Positions 48,305-56,814 of a DNA stretch of 64,000 nucleotides are shown here, one piece after another. Source of the stretch: VRUE01 sp963837735. Its GTDB lineage: Bacteria; Actinomycetota; Thermoleophilia; Solirubrobacterales; 70-9. Under the pieces are notes generated by a model. The model worked only from the letters and a program-made list of their open reading frames with translations. It had not been told where the DNA came from and did not search any database. The position numbers were made by a program, and so were the translations under genes. The stretch covers positions 248,001 to 312,000 of the forward strand of contig CAWIOM010000010.1 in NCBI GenBank assembly GCA_963837735.1, in the 5' to 3' direction. Numbering within the stretch: the first letter of the stretch is position 1; each line of letters opens with the position of its first letter.

Positions 48305-49584
48305 GACACACCCTCCAGCACCGCGACGACGCCCTGGCCACCGGCGGCGCAGATGCTGATCACGCCGCGGCCGCCGCCGTCCTCGTGCAGCTGCTTGGCG
48401 AGCCCGGCGACGATCCGCCCGCCGGTCGCCGCGAACGGGTGGCCCGCCGCCAGCGAGCCGCCGTTGACGTTGAGCTTCGCCCGGTCGATCGACCCGAACG
48501 GCGCCTCCCGGCCGAGCTTCTCCCGGCAGAAGCCCGGATCCTCCCAGGCCTTCAGCGTGCAGAGCACCTGGGCGGCGAAGGCCTCGTGGATCTCGTAGTA
48601 CTCGAAGTCGCCGAGCCCGGCGCCGAGGCGGTCGAGCATGCGCGGCATCGCGTAGGCAGGAGCCATCAGCAGCCCTTCACGCCCGTGGACATGGTCGACG
48701 GCGGCCGTCTGCGCCTCGGTCAGGTAGGCGAGCACCGGCAGGCCGCGCTCCTTCGCCCAGTCCTCGCTCGCCAGCAGCACGGCGCTGGCGCCGTCGGAGA
48801 GCGGGGTCGAGTTGGCCGCGGTCATCGTCCCGTCCTCGCCGCCGAAGACCGGCTTCAGCTTGGCGAGCTTCTCGGGGTCGGAGTCGGGGCGCAGGTTCTG
48901 ATCGCGCTCGAGGCCCTGATAGGGGGTGGTCAGGTCGTCGAGGAAGCCGCGCTCATAGGCCGCCGCGAGGTTGCGATGGCTGGCGACCGTGAGCTCGTCC
49001 TGCTCGGTGCGGCCGATCTCCCACTCGTCGGCCATCAGAGCGCAGTGCTCGCCCATCGAGAGGCCGGTCCGGGGCTCCTCGTTGCGGGGGATCGCCGGCA
49101 CGACGTGCCCGGGCCGGAGGCCGGTCAGGGCGCGCAGCTTGCCGGTCGTCGAGCGCTGCCGGTTCGCTTCCAGCAGCGTCTCGCGCAGGCCCTCGTTGAG
49201 GGCGAGCGGGGCGTCGGAGGTGGTGTCGACCCCGCAGGCGATGCCGGCGTCGGCCTGGCCGAGGGCGATCTTGTTGGCGACCAGGATCGTCGTCTCGAGG
49301 CCCGTCCCGCAGGCCTGCTGGACGTCGAAGGCGGGGGTCTCGGGGGCGAGCCGGGTGCTGAGCACGCTCTCGCGGGTCAGGTCGCGGTCGCGCGAGTGCT
49401 TGAGGACGGCGCCGCCGGCGACCTCGTCGAGGCGCTCGCCGGCGAGCCCGAAGCGGTCGACGAGGCCGTCGAGCGCCGCGGTCAGCATGTCCTGGTTCGT
49501 GGCGTGGGCGTAGGCGCTGTCGGAGCGCGCGAAGGGAATCCGGTTGCCGCCGACCACGGCGACCCGTCTGGGGCTGTCGATCAC
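48301..49584 (-). CDS. Acetyl-CoA C-acyltransferase (thiolase, FadA2-like)
   Basis: A 427-residue thiolase that splits 3-ketoacyl-CoA with CoA in beta-oxidation. Nucleophilic Cys in DVQQACGTGLETTILVANK (about residue 94), HEAFAAQVL with the active-site His and ICAAGGQGVVAVLEG with the second Cys at the C-terminus. NVNGGSLAAGHPFAATGGRI is the usual thiolase loop. GTG 49584 overlaps the TetR stop by four bases, and the start of FabG4 overlaps its own end. Intact. Confidence 0.93.
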   Translation of the reverse strand: MIDSPRRVAVVGGNRIPFARSDSAYAHATNQDMLTAALDGLVDRFGLAGERLDEVAGGAVLKHSRDRDLTRESVLSTRLAPETPAFDVQQACGTGLETTILVANKIALGQADAGIACGVDTTSDAPLALNEGLRETLLEANRQRSTTGKLRALTGLRPGHVVPAIPRNEEPRTGLSMGEHCALMADEWEIGRTEQDELTVASHRNLAAAYERGFLDDLTTPYQGLERDQNLRPDSDPEKLAKLKPVFGGEDGTMTAANSTPLSDGASAVLLASEDWAKERGLPVLAYLTEAQTAAVDHVHGREGLLMAPAYAMPRMLDRLGAGLGDFEYYEIHEAFAAQVLCTLKAWEDPGFCREKLGREAPFGSIDRAKLNVNGGSLAAGHPFAATGGRIVAGLAKQLHEDGGGRGVISICAAGGQGVVAVLEGVS

Positions 49585-50243
49585 TTGCGGTTGCCTTTCG
49601 GTTTGGCTTTCGAGGTGGACTTGGCGACGGGAGCCCAGCGCAGGCGGAGGCCCGGCTCGATCGTCGCGATCAGCAGGTCGGCCGCCTCCTCGGCGGAGAG
49701 CGCCTCGGTCCGCAGCCACCAGTGGGCGAGGCCCTCGGCGGCGCCCATCAGGGACTCCGAGAGCGCCTCCACCTCGACCTTGGCGGCCGCGCGCATCGAC
49801 GCCGGCACCTGGCCCATGATCGAGGCGGTGATCAGGCCGAGGATGCGGCCGCGATAGGCGCCCACCCGCTCGGCGGTCTCGCCGCCGCGGGGAAGGGTCT
49901 CGTCGAAGAGCACGGCCCAGGCGGCGCGCTCGGAGTCGAGGAAGGCGAAGAAGGCCTGGACGCCGGCGCGCAGCGCCTCTTCAGGCGAGTTGGTCGAGGC
50001 GACGGAGGCGGCGATCGTCGCCGAGAGCGCGTCTCCCGCCCGTTCCATGCAGGCGCCGTAGAGCCCCTCCTTGTTGCCGAAGTAGTTGTAGAGGAGGGGC
50101 TTGGTGACGCCGACCTCGGCGGCGACCTCGTCCATCGTCACGGCGCCGTACCCGCGCTCGGCGAAGAGGCCGCGGGCGACGCTGAGCGTCTGCTCCATGC
50201 GGTCCTCGCGGGCGAGGCGGGTGCGGGTCGGCGCGGATGCCAT
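49581..50243 (-). CDS. TetR-family regulator of the fatty-acid operon
   Basis: A 220-residue TetR repressor: helix-turn-helix at about residues 36-66 (VTMDEVAAEVGVTKPLLYNYFGNKEGLY), then a helical ligand domain and a Lys-rich tail (STSKAKPKGNRK). It is the first gene of a five-enzyme beta-oxidation operon and presumably represses it, released by an acyl-CoA. A strong palindrome lies 11 bases upstream of its start. Such TetR-acyl-CoA control is known in actinobacteria; here it is inferred. Confidence 0.9.
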   Translation of the reverse strand: MASAPTRTRLAREDRMEQTLSVARGLFAERGYGAVTMDEVAAEVGVTKPLLYNYFGNKEGLYGACMERAGDALSATIAASVASTNSPEEALRAGVQAFFAFLDSERAAWAVLFDETLPRGGETAERVGAYRGRILGLITASIMGQVPASMRAAAKVEVEALSESLMGAAEGLAHWWLRTEALSAEEAADLLIATIEPGLRLRWAPVAKSTSKAKPKGNRK

Positions 50244-50253
50244 CCCCCCTAAC

Positions 50254-50298
50254 TTACCCAGATATAAATTTATATGCGAGTAACGTGACCAACGTCAC
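50254..50298. promoter_or_regulatory. Operator palindromes upstream of the TetR operon
   Basis: A 30-base symmetric site at 50254-50283 has outer TTAC/GTAA and a perfect inner ATATAAATTTATAT (50262-50275), very AT-rich for this genome. A second site GTGAC-caac-GTCAC is at 50285-50298. Both lie in the 51-base gap before the TetR start. They fit a dimeric TetR operator overlapping the operon promoter. Confidence 0.7.
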
Positions 50299-50789
50299 TC
50301 GGGGCGCCGCAGCGCGTGGACGATCACCGCCTCGCCGAGCAGCTCGTCCTCGCGCAGAACGGTCATCCCGAGGTGTTCGGCGACGCCGACCGAGCGCTCG
50401 TTGCCGGGCACGATCATCGCGGTCAGGTAGGGCATCTCGAATTCGGCGAACGCCCACTCGACGCAGGCCCTGGCGGCCTCGGTGGCGAAGCCCCGGCCCC
50501 AGGCCGCGCGCCGCAACGTCCAGCCGGCCTCGGTCTCATCGAATTGGGGCCAGTGCTTGATCGCCGTCCTGCCGATGAACTCCTCCCGCTCCCGCTCGAG
50601 CACCGCGAACATCCCGTGTCCGCGCTGCTCCCATTCACGGTCGTTCGCACGCAGGCGCTCTTCCGCCGCCGCCCGGTCGAAGCTGCTGACGTACCGCGTC
50701 ACCTCGGGGTCGGCGTGCAGCTCGACGAACTCGTCGAGGTCCTCGAGGGAGAGGGGCCGCAGGAGCAGGCGGCCGGTCTCGAGCCGCAT
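50295..50789 (-). CDS. RimJ/RimL-type GNAT acetyltransferase
   Basis: A 164-residue Acetyltransf_3 protein: LETGRLLLRPLSLEDLDEFV at the start, FAVLEREREEFIGRTAIKHW, AGWTLRRAAWGRGFATEAAR (CoA loop R-G-x-A-T-E-A) and TAMIVPGNERSVGVAEHLGM. Acceptor unknown. The stop lies inside the operator region of the TetR operon, and the gene follows FixX-like ferredoxin by six bases on the same strand. Confidence 0.88.
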   Translation of the reverse strand: MRLETGRLLLRPLSLEDLDEFVELHADPEVTRYVSSFDRAAAEERLRANDREWEQRGHGMFAVLEREREEFIGRTAIKHWPQFDETEAGWTLRRAAWGRGFATEAARACVEWAFAEFEMPYLTAMIVPGNERSVGVAEHLGMTVLREDELLGEAVIVHALRRPE

Positions 50790-50795
50790 CGGGCC

Positions 50796-51041
50796 CTAGC
50801 CGGGCTCAGTGCCGTCGTAGAGCTTCTTGACCCGGACGGACCCGTCCGGGGCGGCCTCTTCGCAGAGGCCGCAGAGGACGCACTCGTCGACGTTCTCCGC
50901 GACGACCTCGACGCCCGACCCGGACGCCCTGAAGATGTCGACGGGGCAGACTTCCTCGAGCTTCTTGCCGAGCTCCGGGTCGGCCGCCACGGAGGAGTCC
51001 AGCTCGATGGCGATGAAGACCCCGTTCAGCGTCTCGCTCAT
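50796..51041 (-). CDS. FixX-like single-cluster ferredoxin
   Basis: An 81-residue acidic ferredoxin with exactly four candidate cluster Cys: EVCPVDIF near residue 32 and CVLCGLCEEA at 54-60. Having C-P before the CxxCxxC group matches FixX-type and related single 4Fe-4S ferredoxins, in which half of a two-cluster fold is lost. The start overlaps the SucD-like stop by four bases. Electron partners could be an ETF-quinone-type oxidoreductase or a 2-oxoacid dehydrogenase; neither is in the window. Confidence 0.8.
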   Translation of the reverse strand: MSETLNGVFIAIELDSSVAADPELGKKLEEVCPVDIFRASGSGVEVVAENVDECVLCGLCEEAAPDGSVRVKKLYDGTEPG

Positions 51042-51955
51042 GCCGTCACCCCCAGCTTCTCCTTGACGGCGTCGGGGATCTCATCGATGCGCTCGACGAC
51101 GCGGATCCCGGCGGCTTCCAGCCGGGCGATCTTCTCGGTCGCGGTGTCCTCGACGCCCTCGACGATCGTCCCCGCGTGGCCGAAGCTCATTCCCTTCATC
51201 TCGTCGTCGTCCATGAACTTGCCGGCCATGAAGGCGACGATCGGCAGGCGGCTGTCGTTCTCCTTGACCCAGGCGGAGAGCTGCGCCTCCATGCGGCCGC
51301 CGGGCTCGGTGTAGATGACGATCGCCTGGGTCTGCTCGTCGGCCTCGAAGTAGGGCATCAGCTCGGCGTAGGTGGAGCCGATGATCGCGTCGCCGCCGAT
51401 CGAGACCGCGGTCGAGACGCCGAGCCCGGCCTGGGTCAGCGAGGAGGAGATCTCGGTGGTCATCCCGCCCGAGCGGCTCATCACGCCGACCGGGCCGGGG
51501 GCGTAGGCCTTGGCCGCGTCTTTTGCCGGGCCGCCGATGCCGCCCATCTTGCAGACCTCGGGGACGATCAGGCCGAGGCAGTTGGGGCCGATGATCCGCG
51601 CCCCGCGCAGCTCGGCGAGCTCGACCATCTGGGCGACGTCGCGGCGTGGGATCCGCTCGGTGACGATCACGATCAGCTTGATCTGGTTCTCGATCGCCTC
51701 CAGCACCGCGTCCTTGGTGAAGGCGGGGGGGACGGTGACGACGGAGCCGTCGATCGGGCCGCCGTGGTTCTCGACCGCCTGGGCGACGGTGTCGAAGACC
51801 GGCACGCCGTGCACCTCGCGGCCCTTGCGGCCCGGGGTGACGCCGCCGACCACCTTGGAGCCGTAGTCGAGGCACTCCCGGGTCAGGTTGACCGCCTCGC
51901 GGCCGGTTATCCCCTGGACGATGAACGTCGTCTCTTTGGTGAGCAGGATGCTCAC
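51038..51955 (-). CDS. sucD: Succinate/malate-CoA ligase alpha subunit (SucD-like)
   Basis: A 305-residue alpha subunit. CoA-binding Rossmann part: VQGITGREAVNLTRECLDYG, GGVTPGRKGREVHGVPVFDT. The phosphohistidine is in GMSFGHAGTIVEG near residue 266, and IGPNCLGLIVP with GPVGVMSRSGGMTTEI are conserved. GTG 51955 overlaps the SucC stop by four bases. Classical succinyl-CoA synthetase is the default, but malate thiokinase subunits look alike, and a malyl-CoA lyase gene lies nearby. Confidence 0.92.
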   Translation of the reverse strand: MSILLTKETTFIVQGITGREAVNLTRECLDYGSKVVGGVTPGRKGREVHGVPVFDTVAQAVENHGGPIDGSVVTVPPAFTKDAVLEAIENQIKLIVIVTERIPRRDVAQMVELAELRGARIIGPNCLGLIVPEVCKMGGIGGPAKDAAKAYAPGPVGVMSRSGGMTTEISSSLTQAGLGVSTAVSIGGDAIIGSTYAELMPYFEADEQTQAIVIYTEPGGRMEAQLSAWVKENDSRLPIVAFMAGKFMDDDEMKGMSFGHAGTIVEGVEDTATEKIARLEAAGIRVVERIDEIPDAVKEKLGVTA

Positions 51956-53169
51956 GCCGGGGCTCCCTGGATCTTTGTGACGGCACGGTTGGCGGCCTCC
52001 CACATCGAGACAGACCGGTCGCAGTACTCGACCCCGTAGCGGTCGAGGATCTTGAAGCCCTCGTCCTCCCAGGCACCGGGGATGCGGAAGATCGCGATCG
52101 TCTCGCCGGGGTCCTTGCCGAGCTCGAGGCAGGCCTTGATCACGCCGCGGGCGACGATGTCGACGCGGGTGTTGGAGACGATCGACATCATCACCGCGAT
52201 CTTCTCGACGCCGTCCTTCTCGAGCACCTCCTTGGCCAGGCCGCAGGCCTTGGCTACCGAGGGGTTGCCGCCGATCTCGGAGTAGTTGGCCGGCCTGCCG
52301 CCCTGGCTGCGGACCGCATCGGTGAGGGTCAACGAGCCGCCGCCGGCGCCGATCACGAGGCCGAGGTTGCCCTCGAACCCGTGGTCCTTGCCCTGGATCA
52401 CGCCGCGGTGGTCGGCGGCGTCGATCGCGGCGACGTTGCGCTCGAACTCGGAGGGCTCGTAGGTCTCGCGGGTGTCGTCCTCGGCGATCTCGAGCTGCAC
52501 GCGGAGCAACTGTTTTTGACGCCCGACCGCCTCGTTCTCCATCTCCATGTGGGCGTCGAGGGCGACGAAGCTGCCGTCGGTCAGCTCCGCCAGCGGGTTG
52601 ATCTCGGCCAGGGTCATGTCGTAGTCGCGGAAGAGCCTCGCCAGCTTGGCGAGAATCGGGGTCGCCCGATTCAGCTGCGAGGCGGTGACGCCGGTCGCGG
52701 CGATCGCCTGCTTGGCCTCGAAGTCGGCGATCGGCAGCAGGTTCGAGAGGTGGCCGCGGCCGACGTGGTCGGGGTGGGTCTCGGCGACCTCCTCGATGTC
52801 GATTCCGCCCATGTCGCTGAACAGCATCAGCGGCCGCTTCGCGGTCCCGTCCCAGACGACGCTCGCGTAGTACTCCTGTTTGACGTCGGCCTTCGGGTCG
52901 ACGAGGACGCCGCGCGGCATCTGGCCGTTGATCTCCAGCTCCAGGATCGCCTCGGCGTGCTCGGCGGCCTGATCGGGGGTGTCTGCGAACTTGACGCCGC
53001 CGGCCTTCATCCGGCCGCCGCTCAGCACCTGCGACTTGATCACCGTCGGCCCGCCGATCTCCTCGGCGGCCGCACGGGCCTCCTCCGCGGTCTTGCAGAA
53101 GCCGTACTTGGTGACGGGTATCCCCGCCAGCTCGACGATTTTTCTTGCCTCGAACTCGTAGAAGCGCAT
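51952..53169 (-). CDS. sucC: Succinate/malate-CoA ligase beta subunit (SucC-like)
   Basis: A 405-residue ATP-grasp beta subunit. Nucleotide domain: MRFYEFEARKIVELAGIPVT, VIKSQVLSGGRMKAGGVKFA; MTLAEINPLAELTDGSFVAL is the metal-binding strand; GAGGGSLTLTDAVRSQGGRP with NYSEIGGNPS the ligase core. It differs from the common E. coli type (G-L-x-V-x-G-A-G region replaced, extra residues). It may be succinyl-CoA synthetase or malate-CoA ligase. First gene of the sucC-sucD-ferredoxin set; a divergent lipoprotein gene is 43 bases away. Confidence 0.9.
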   Translation of the reverse strand: MRFYEFEARKIVELAGIPVTKYGFCKTAEEARAAAEEIGGPTVIKSQVLSGGRMKAGGVKFADTPDQAAEHAEAILELEINGQMPRGVLVDPKADVKQEYYASVVWDGTAKRPLMLFSDMGGIDIEEVAETHPDHVGRGHLSNLLPIADFEAKQAIAATGVTASQLNRATPILAKLARLFRDYDMTLAEINPLAELTDGSFVALDAHMEMENEAVGRQKQLLRVQLEIAEDDTRETYEPSEFERNVAAIDAADHRGVIQGKDHGFEGNLGLVIGAGGGSLTLTDAVRSQGGRPANYSEIGGNPSVAKACGLAKEVLEKDGVEKIAVMMSIVSNTRVDIVARGVIKACLELGKDPGETIAIFRIPGAWEDEGFKILDRYGVEYCDRSVSMWEAANRAVTKIQGAPA

Positions 53170-53212
53170 CAGCGGCGGGGAACCCTATCCGACGGATTGG
53201 GATACTGCCGCG

Positions 53213-53500
53213 ATGCGCAAGCTAGCCCTGCCGCTCGCCGCCCTCCTGCTGGCCCTCGCCGGTTGCGGCAGCACGGTGATCGACTCGACCAAGGTCGAGG
53301 AACAGATCGAATCGAGTTTGAAAAAGGAACAGGGTCTCGCCGTCAAGTCCGCAGACTGCCCGGGCGGCGTCGAGGTCACCAGCGGTGCCCATTTCACCTG
53401 CACCGTGACCCTGGCGGGCGGCGAAACCCGCAAGGCGACGCTGAAGATCCGCAACAAGGACGCGGATCTCGATCTGGTTCACCTCAGCGCCAATAAGTAG
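53213..53500 (+). CDS. DUF4333-like lipoprotein
   Basis: A 95-residue lipoprotein: signal LALPLAALLLALAGC with lipobox LAGC, then KVEEQIESSLKKEQGLAVKSADCPGGVEV, FTCTVTLAGGETRKATLKIR. The pattern of one Cys in SADCP, another in FTC and a final Leu-rich strand is that of DUF4333, a small actinobacterial domain of unknown role. It sits 11 bases before the PEP carboxykinase gene but need not be related in function. Confidence 0.75.
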   Translation: MRKLALPLAALLLALAGCGSTVIDSTKVEEQIESSLKKEQGLAVKSADCPGGVEVTSGAHFTCTVTLAGGETRKATLKIRNKDADLDLVHLSANK

Positions 53501-53511
53501 AGTTCCCGCGC

Positions 53512-55323
53512 ATGACGAGCCAAAGCCCCGCGGCCACCGCGCCGACCACTCACGAAAAGCTCCTCGACTGGGTCGGGGAGATCGCCAACCTGACCCAGCC
53601 CGACGCCGTCCACTGGTGCGACGGGTCCGCCGAGGAGTACGACGCCCTCGCCCAGGCCCTGATCGAGGCCGGGACCTTCGAGCGCCTCTCCGACGCCAAG
53701 CGCCCGAACTCCTACCTCGCCCTCTCGGACCCCGGCGACGTCGCCCGAGTCGAGGACCGCACCTTCATCTGCTCGGAGACCGAGGCCGATGCCGGGCCGA
53801 CCAACAACTGGCGCGATCCGGCCGAGATGCGCGAGATGCTCGGCGGCCTCTTCAAGGGCTGCATGAAGGGCCGCACGATGTACGTCGTGCCCTTCTCGAT
53901 GGGTCCGATCGGCTCGCCGATCGCCCACATCGGCGTCCAGCTCACCGACTCCGCCTACGTCGCGACCTCGATGCGGATCATGACCCGGATGGGCGCCGGC
54001 GCGCTCGAGGTGCTCGGCTCCGACGGCGATTTCGTCCCCTGCGTGCACTCGGTCGGGATGCCGCTGGCCGAGGGCCAGGAGGACGTGCCCTGGCCCTGCA
54101 ACGCGGACAACAAGTACATCGTCCACTACCCGGAGACGCGCGAGATCTGGTCCTACGGCTCGGGCTACGGCGGCAACGCCCTGCTCGGCAAGAAGTGCTT
54201 CGCGCTGCGGATCGCCTCGGCGATGGCCCGCGACGAGGGCTGGCTCGCCGAGCACATGCTGATCCTCAAACTGACCTCGCCGGAGGGCAACGTCAAGTAC
54301 GTGACCGGCGCCTTCCCGTCGGCCTGCGGCAAGACCAACCTGGCGATGCTGGTCCCGACCCTGCCCGATTGGAAGGTCGAGACGGTCGGCGACGACATCG
54401 CCTGGATGAAGTTCGGCGAGGACGGCCGCCTCTACGCGGTCAACCCCGAGGCCGGCTTCTTCGGTGTGGCGCCCAACACGAGCCACAAGACCAACCCGAA
54501 CGCGATGGACACGATCGAGCGCAACTCGATCTTCACCAACTGCGCGAAAACGGACGATGGCGACATCTGGTGGGAGGGGATGACGGGAGCGCCGCCGGAC
54601 CACGTCGTCGACTGGCACGGCAACGACTGGACGCCGGAGTCCGAGCAGCCCGCCGCACATCCGAACTCGCGCTTCACGACCCCGGCCTCCCAGTGTCCGT
54701 CGATCGCTCCGGAGTGGGAGGACCCCGCCGGCGTGCCGATCGACGCCTTCCTCTTCGGCGGTCGCCGAGCGACCGTCGTGCCGCTCGTCCATGAGGCCTT
54801 CGACTGGGATCACGCCGTCTTCATGGGGGCGACGATGTCCTCGGAGACGACGGCAGCCGCCGCCGGAGAGGTCGGCCAGCTGCGCTTCGACCCGATGGCG
54901 ATGCTGCCCTTCTGCGGCTACAACATGGCCGACTACTTCGCGCATTGGCTCGGGATGAACAAGCGCGAGGGCGCCGACCTGCCGCGCGTGTTCTACGTCA
55001 ACTGGTTCCGCAAAGACGCCGACGGCAAGTTCCTCTGGCCCGGGTTCGGCGAGAACAGCCGCGTCCTCGAGTGGGTCTTCCGCCGCTGCGAGGGGACCGC
55101 CGACGCGGTCGAGACGCCGATCGGGCTGCTTCCGTCCGAGGGCGCGATCGACACCGACGGCCTCAGCATCACGGCGGAGGCGATGAGCGAGCTGCTCACC
55201 GTCGACACCGAGCTCGTCAAGCAGCAGCTGCCGCAGGTCAGGGAGCACCTCGCCAAGTTCGGCGACAAGCTGCCGCAGGAGCTGACCGCCCAGCTCGAGG
55301 CGCTCGAAGCACGACTCGGCTAG
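53512..55323 (+). CDS. pckG: Phosphoenolpyruvate carboxykinase (GTP)
   Basis: A 603-residue GTP-type PEPCK that makes PEP from oxaloacetate for gluconeogenesis. The PEPCK kinase-1a loop FPSACGKTNLAMLVPTLPD is near residue 270, with the specific Cys of GTP enzymes. Other marks: ETEADAGPTNNWRDPAEMRE (substrate), GSGYGGNALLGKKCFALRIA, GDDIAWMKFGEDGRLYAVNP (metal and nucleotide) and FGENSRVLEWVFRR. ATG 53512. Intact and full length. Confidence 0.97.
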   Translation: MTSQSPAATAPTTHEKLLDWVGEIANLTQPDAVHWCDGSAEEYDALAQALIEAGTFERLSDAKRPNSYLALSDPGDVARVEDRTFICSETEADAGPTNNWRDPAEMREMLGGLFKGCMKGRTMYVVPFSMGPIGSPIAHIGVQLTDSAYVATSMRIMTRMGAGALEVLGSDGDFVPCVHSVGMPLAEGQEDVPWPCNADNKYIVHYPETREIWSYGSGYGGNALLGKKCFALRIASAMARDEGWLAEHMLILKLTSPEGNVKYVTGAFPSACGKTNLAMLVPTLPDWKVETVGDDIAWMKFGEDGRLYAVNPEAGFFGVAPNTSHKTNPNAMDTIERNSIFTNCAKTDDGDIWWEGMTGAPPDHVVDWHGNDWTPESEQPAAHPNSRFTTPASQCPSIAPEWEDPAGVPIDAFLFGGRRATVVPLVHEAFDWDHAVFMGATMSSETTAAAAGEVGQLRFDPMAMLPFCGYNMADYFAHWLGMNKREGADLPRVFYVNWFRKDADGKFLWPGFGENSRVLEWVFRRCEGTADAVETPIGLLPSEGAIDTDGLSITAEAMSELLTVDTELVKQQLPQVREHLAKFGDKLPQELTAQLEALEARLG

Positions 55324-55669
55324 GCGCGCGGGTCCTGGCGCCGGGGCGGGGCACCCTACTCTCGCCCTACGCGCTGCTCCGGGCAGAGGGATGGAGCCGC
55401 GGCGAGGGACGGGGCCTCGCCCTCCGCAGCCTTCGGGCTCGACGGGTACCCCGCCCCGGCGCCACCCGCGCGAGCAGCCGGGTCGGCTCCACGTCCCGAC
55501 TGAACCTCAGCTGGCGGGGCGAGCGGGCTCAGCTGGACGCTGAGCTGTCCGAGCGCCGGGCTGTGGCGGCCTCTCGCGCGGGTGGCGCAGACTGAGGGGG
55601 GCCGAGAACGGACCCAGTTTGGCCCGCCCGCAGGCCCCCCTCAGGCTGTGTCAGGACCCGCGCGCCTAG
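55320..55669. repeat. 350-base structured element with nested inverted repeats
   Basis: Between the convergent stops of pckG and the malyl-CoA lyase gene. Outer arms 55320-55337 and 55652-55669 are a perfect 18-base inverse pair (CTAGGCGCGCGGGTCCTG). Inside, 55337-55355 pairs with 55445-55463 (18 of 19), 55592-55603 with 55633-55644 (12 of 12), and small hairpins such as GGCGAGG/CCTCGCC and AGCC-ttc-GGCT occur. No convincing ORF. It may be a bidirectional terminator, a mobile palindromic element or a structured RNA. Confidence 0.75.
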
Positions 55670-55676
55670 GTCGCCG

Positions 55677-56729
55677 CTACAGCCCGTACGCCTCGGCGAG
55701 GTCCGGGTCCTTCTCGGCCAGCATTTCGGCGAGCTCGACCATCACCTTGCACTGCTTCCAGGTCGCGTCGTCCTGCATCTTGCCGTCGATCATGTGGACG
55801 CCGGCGCCGTCGGGGATCGCCTCGAGGACCTTCTTCGCGAACAGGACCTCCTCGGGCGGCGGGCTGAAGACCTTCTTGGCGATCTCGATCTGTACCGGGT
55901 GCAGGGACCAGGCTCCGACGCAGCCCATCAGGAAGGCGGCGCGGAACTGGGTCTCGCAGCCGGCGGTGTCCTTGATGTCGCCGAAGGGGCCGTAGAAGGG
56001 CAGGATTCCCGTCGCCGCACAGGCGTCGACCATGCGCGCGATCGAGTAGTGCCAGAGGTCCTGCTGGGCGCTGACCCGGTCGGCCTCGGGGTTCTCGGGG
56101 TCGGCGGGGTCCTCCATCACGCGGTAGCCCGGGTGCCCGCCGCCGACCCGGGTCGTCTTCATCCGCCGTGAGGCGGCGAGGTCGGCGGGGCCGAAGCTCA
56201 TCCCCTGCATGCGGGGGCTGGCGGCGGCGATCTCCTCGAGGTTGACGACGCCCTGTGCGGTCTCGAGGATCGCGTGGATCAGGATCGGGCGATCGAGCTT
56301 CGCCTTCGCCTCGAGCTGGGCCAGCAGGCGGTCGACGTAGTGGATGTCCCAGGCCCCCTCGACCTTGGGCACCATCACGACCTCGAGCTTGTCGCCGATC
56401 TCAGTGACCAGGGTGGTCAGGTCGTCGAGCACCCAGGGGCTCTCGAGCGAGTTGACGCGGGTCCAGAGCGAGGTCGAGCCGAAGTCCGACTCGGTGGCCG
56501 CCTTGACCAGGCCCTGGCGGGCCGCCTCCTTGCGATCGACCGGGATCGCGTCCTCGAGGTTGCCGAGCAGGATGTCGGTCTTCTCGGCGATCCCGGCGGC
56601 CTTTTCGACCATCTTCGGGTTCGAGAAGTCGAGGAAGTGGATCATCCGCGACGGCGTCACGGGGATCTCGCGGAGGGGCTCGGGGGCGCCTATCGCCTGG
56701 GGCTGGAAGAAGTCTCTGGGGTTTCTCAA
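55677..56729 (-). CDS. mcl: HpcH/HpaI-type lyase, malyl-CoA or citramalyl-CoA lyase
   Basis: A 350-residue CitE/Mcl family protein cleaving malyl-CoA-type thioesters to glyoxylate and acyl-CoA, or forming them. LLGNLEDAIPVDRKEAARQG contains the Mg-binding Asp and substrate Arg region; VMVPKVEGAWDIHYVDRLLA, ILIHAILETAQGVVNLEEIA (Glu ligand) and MSFGPADLAASRRMKT follow. Length is as for Mcl of Rhodobacter or Chloroflexus. The start is TTG 56729 with GAGGAG five bases upstream, giving LRNPRDFFQPQAIGAPEPLR, the known family N-terminus; the longer frame lacks this context. Confidence 0.85.
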   Translation of the reverse strand: MRNPRDFFQPQAIGAPEPLREIPVTPSRMIHFLDFSNPKMVEKAAGIAEKTDILLGNLEDAIPVDRKEAARQGLVKAATESDFGSTSLWTRVNSLESPWVLDDLTTLVTEIGDKLEVVMVPKVEGAWDIHYVDRLLAQLEAKAKLDRPILIHAILETAQGVVNLEEIAAASPRMQGMSFGPADLAASRRMKTTRVGGGHPGYRVMEDPADPENPEADRVSAQQDLWHYSIARMVDACAATGILPFYGPFGDIKDTAGCETQFRAAFLMGCVGAWSLHPVQIEIAKKVFSPPPEEVLFAKKVLEAIPDGAGVHMIDGKMQDDATWKQCKVMVELAEMLAEKDPDLAEAYGL

Positions 56730-56814
56730 GCTGCTCCTCGGTCGGGGTATCCGGCCCGGAAATCTATGCCTTGCGGCAGTTTTCCCGCCTACTGCCAGCG
56801 TACTCTCGGCGCCG

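Noticed and set aside
48385..49857. A 490-codon open frame opposite the thiolase gene
   Set aside because: Gly/Arg/Val-rich shadow of a high-GC coding strand; the thiolase motifs on the minus strand are decisive.
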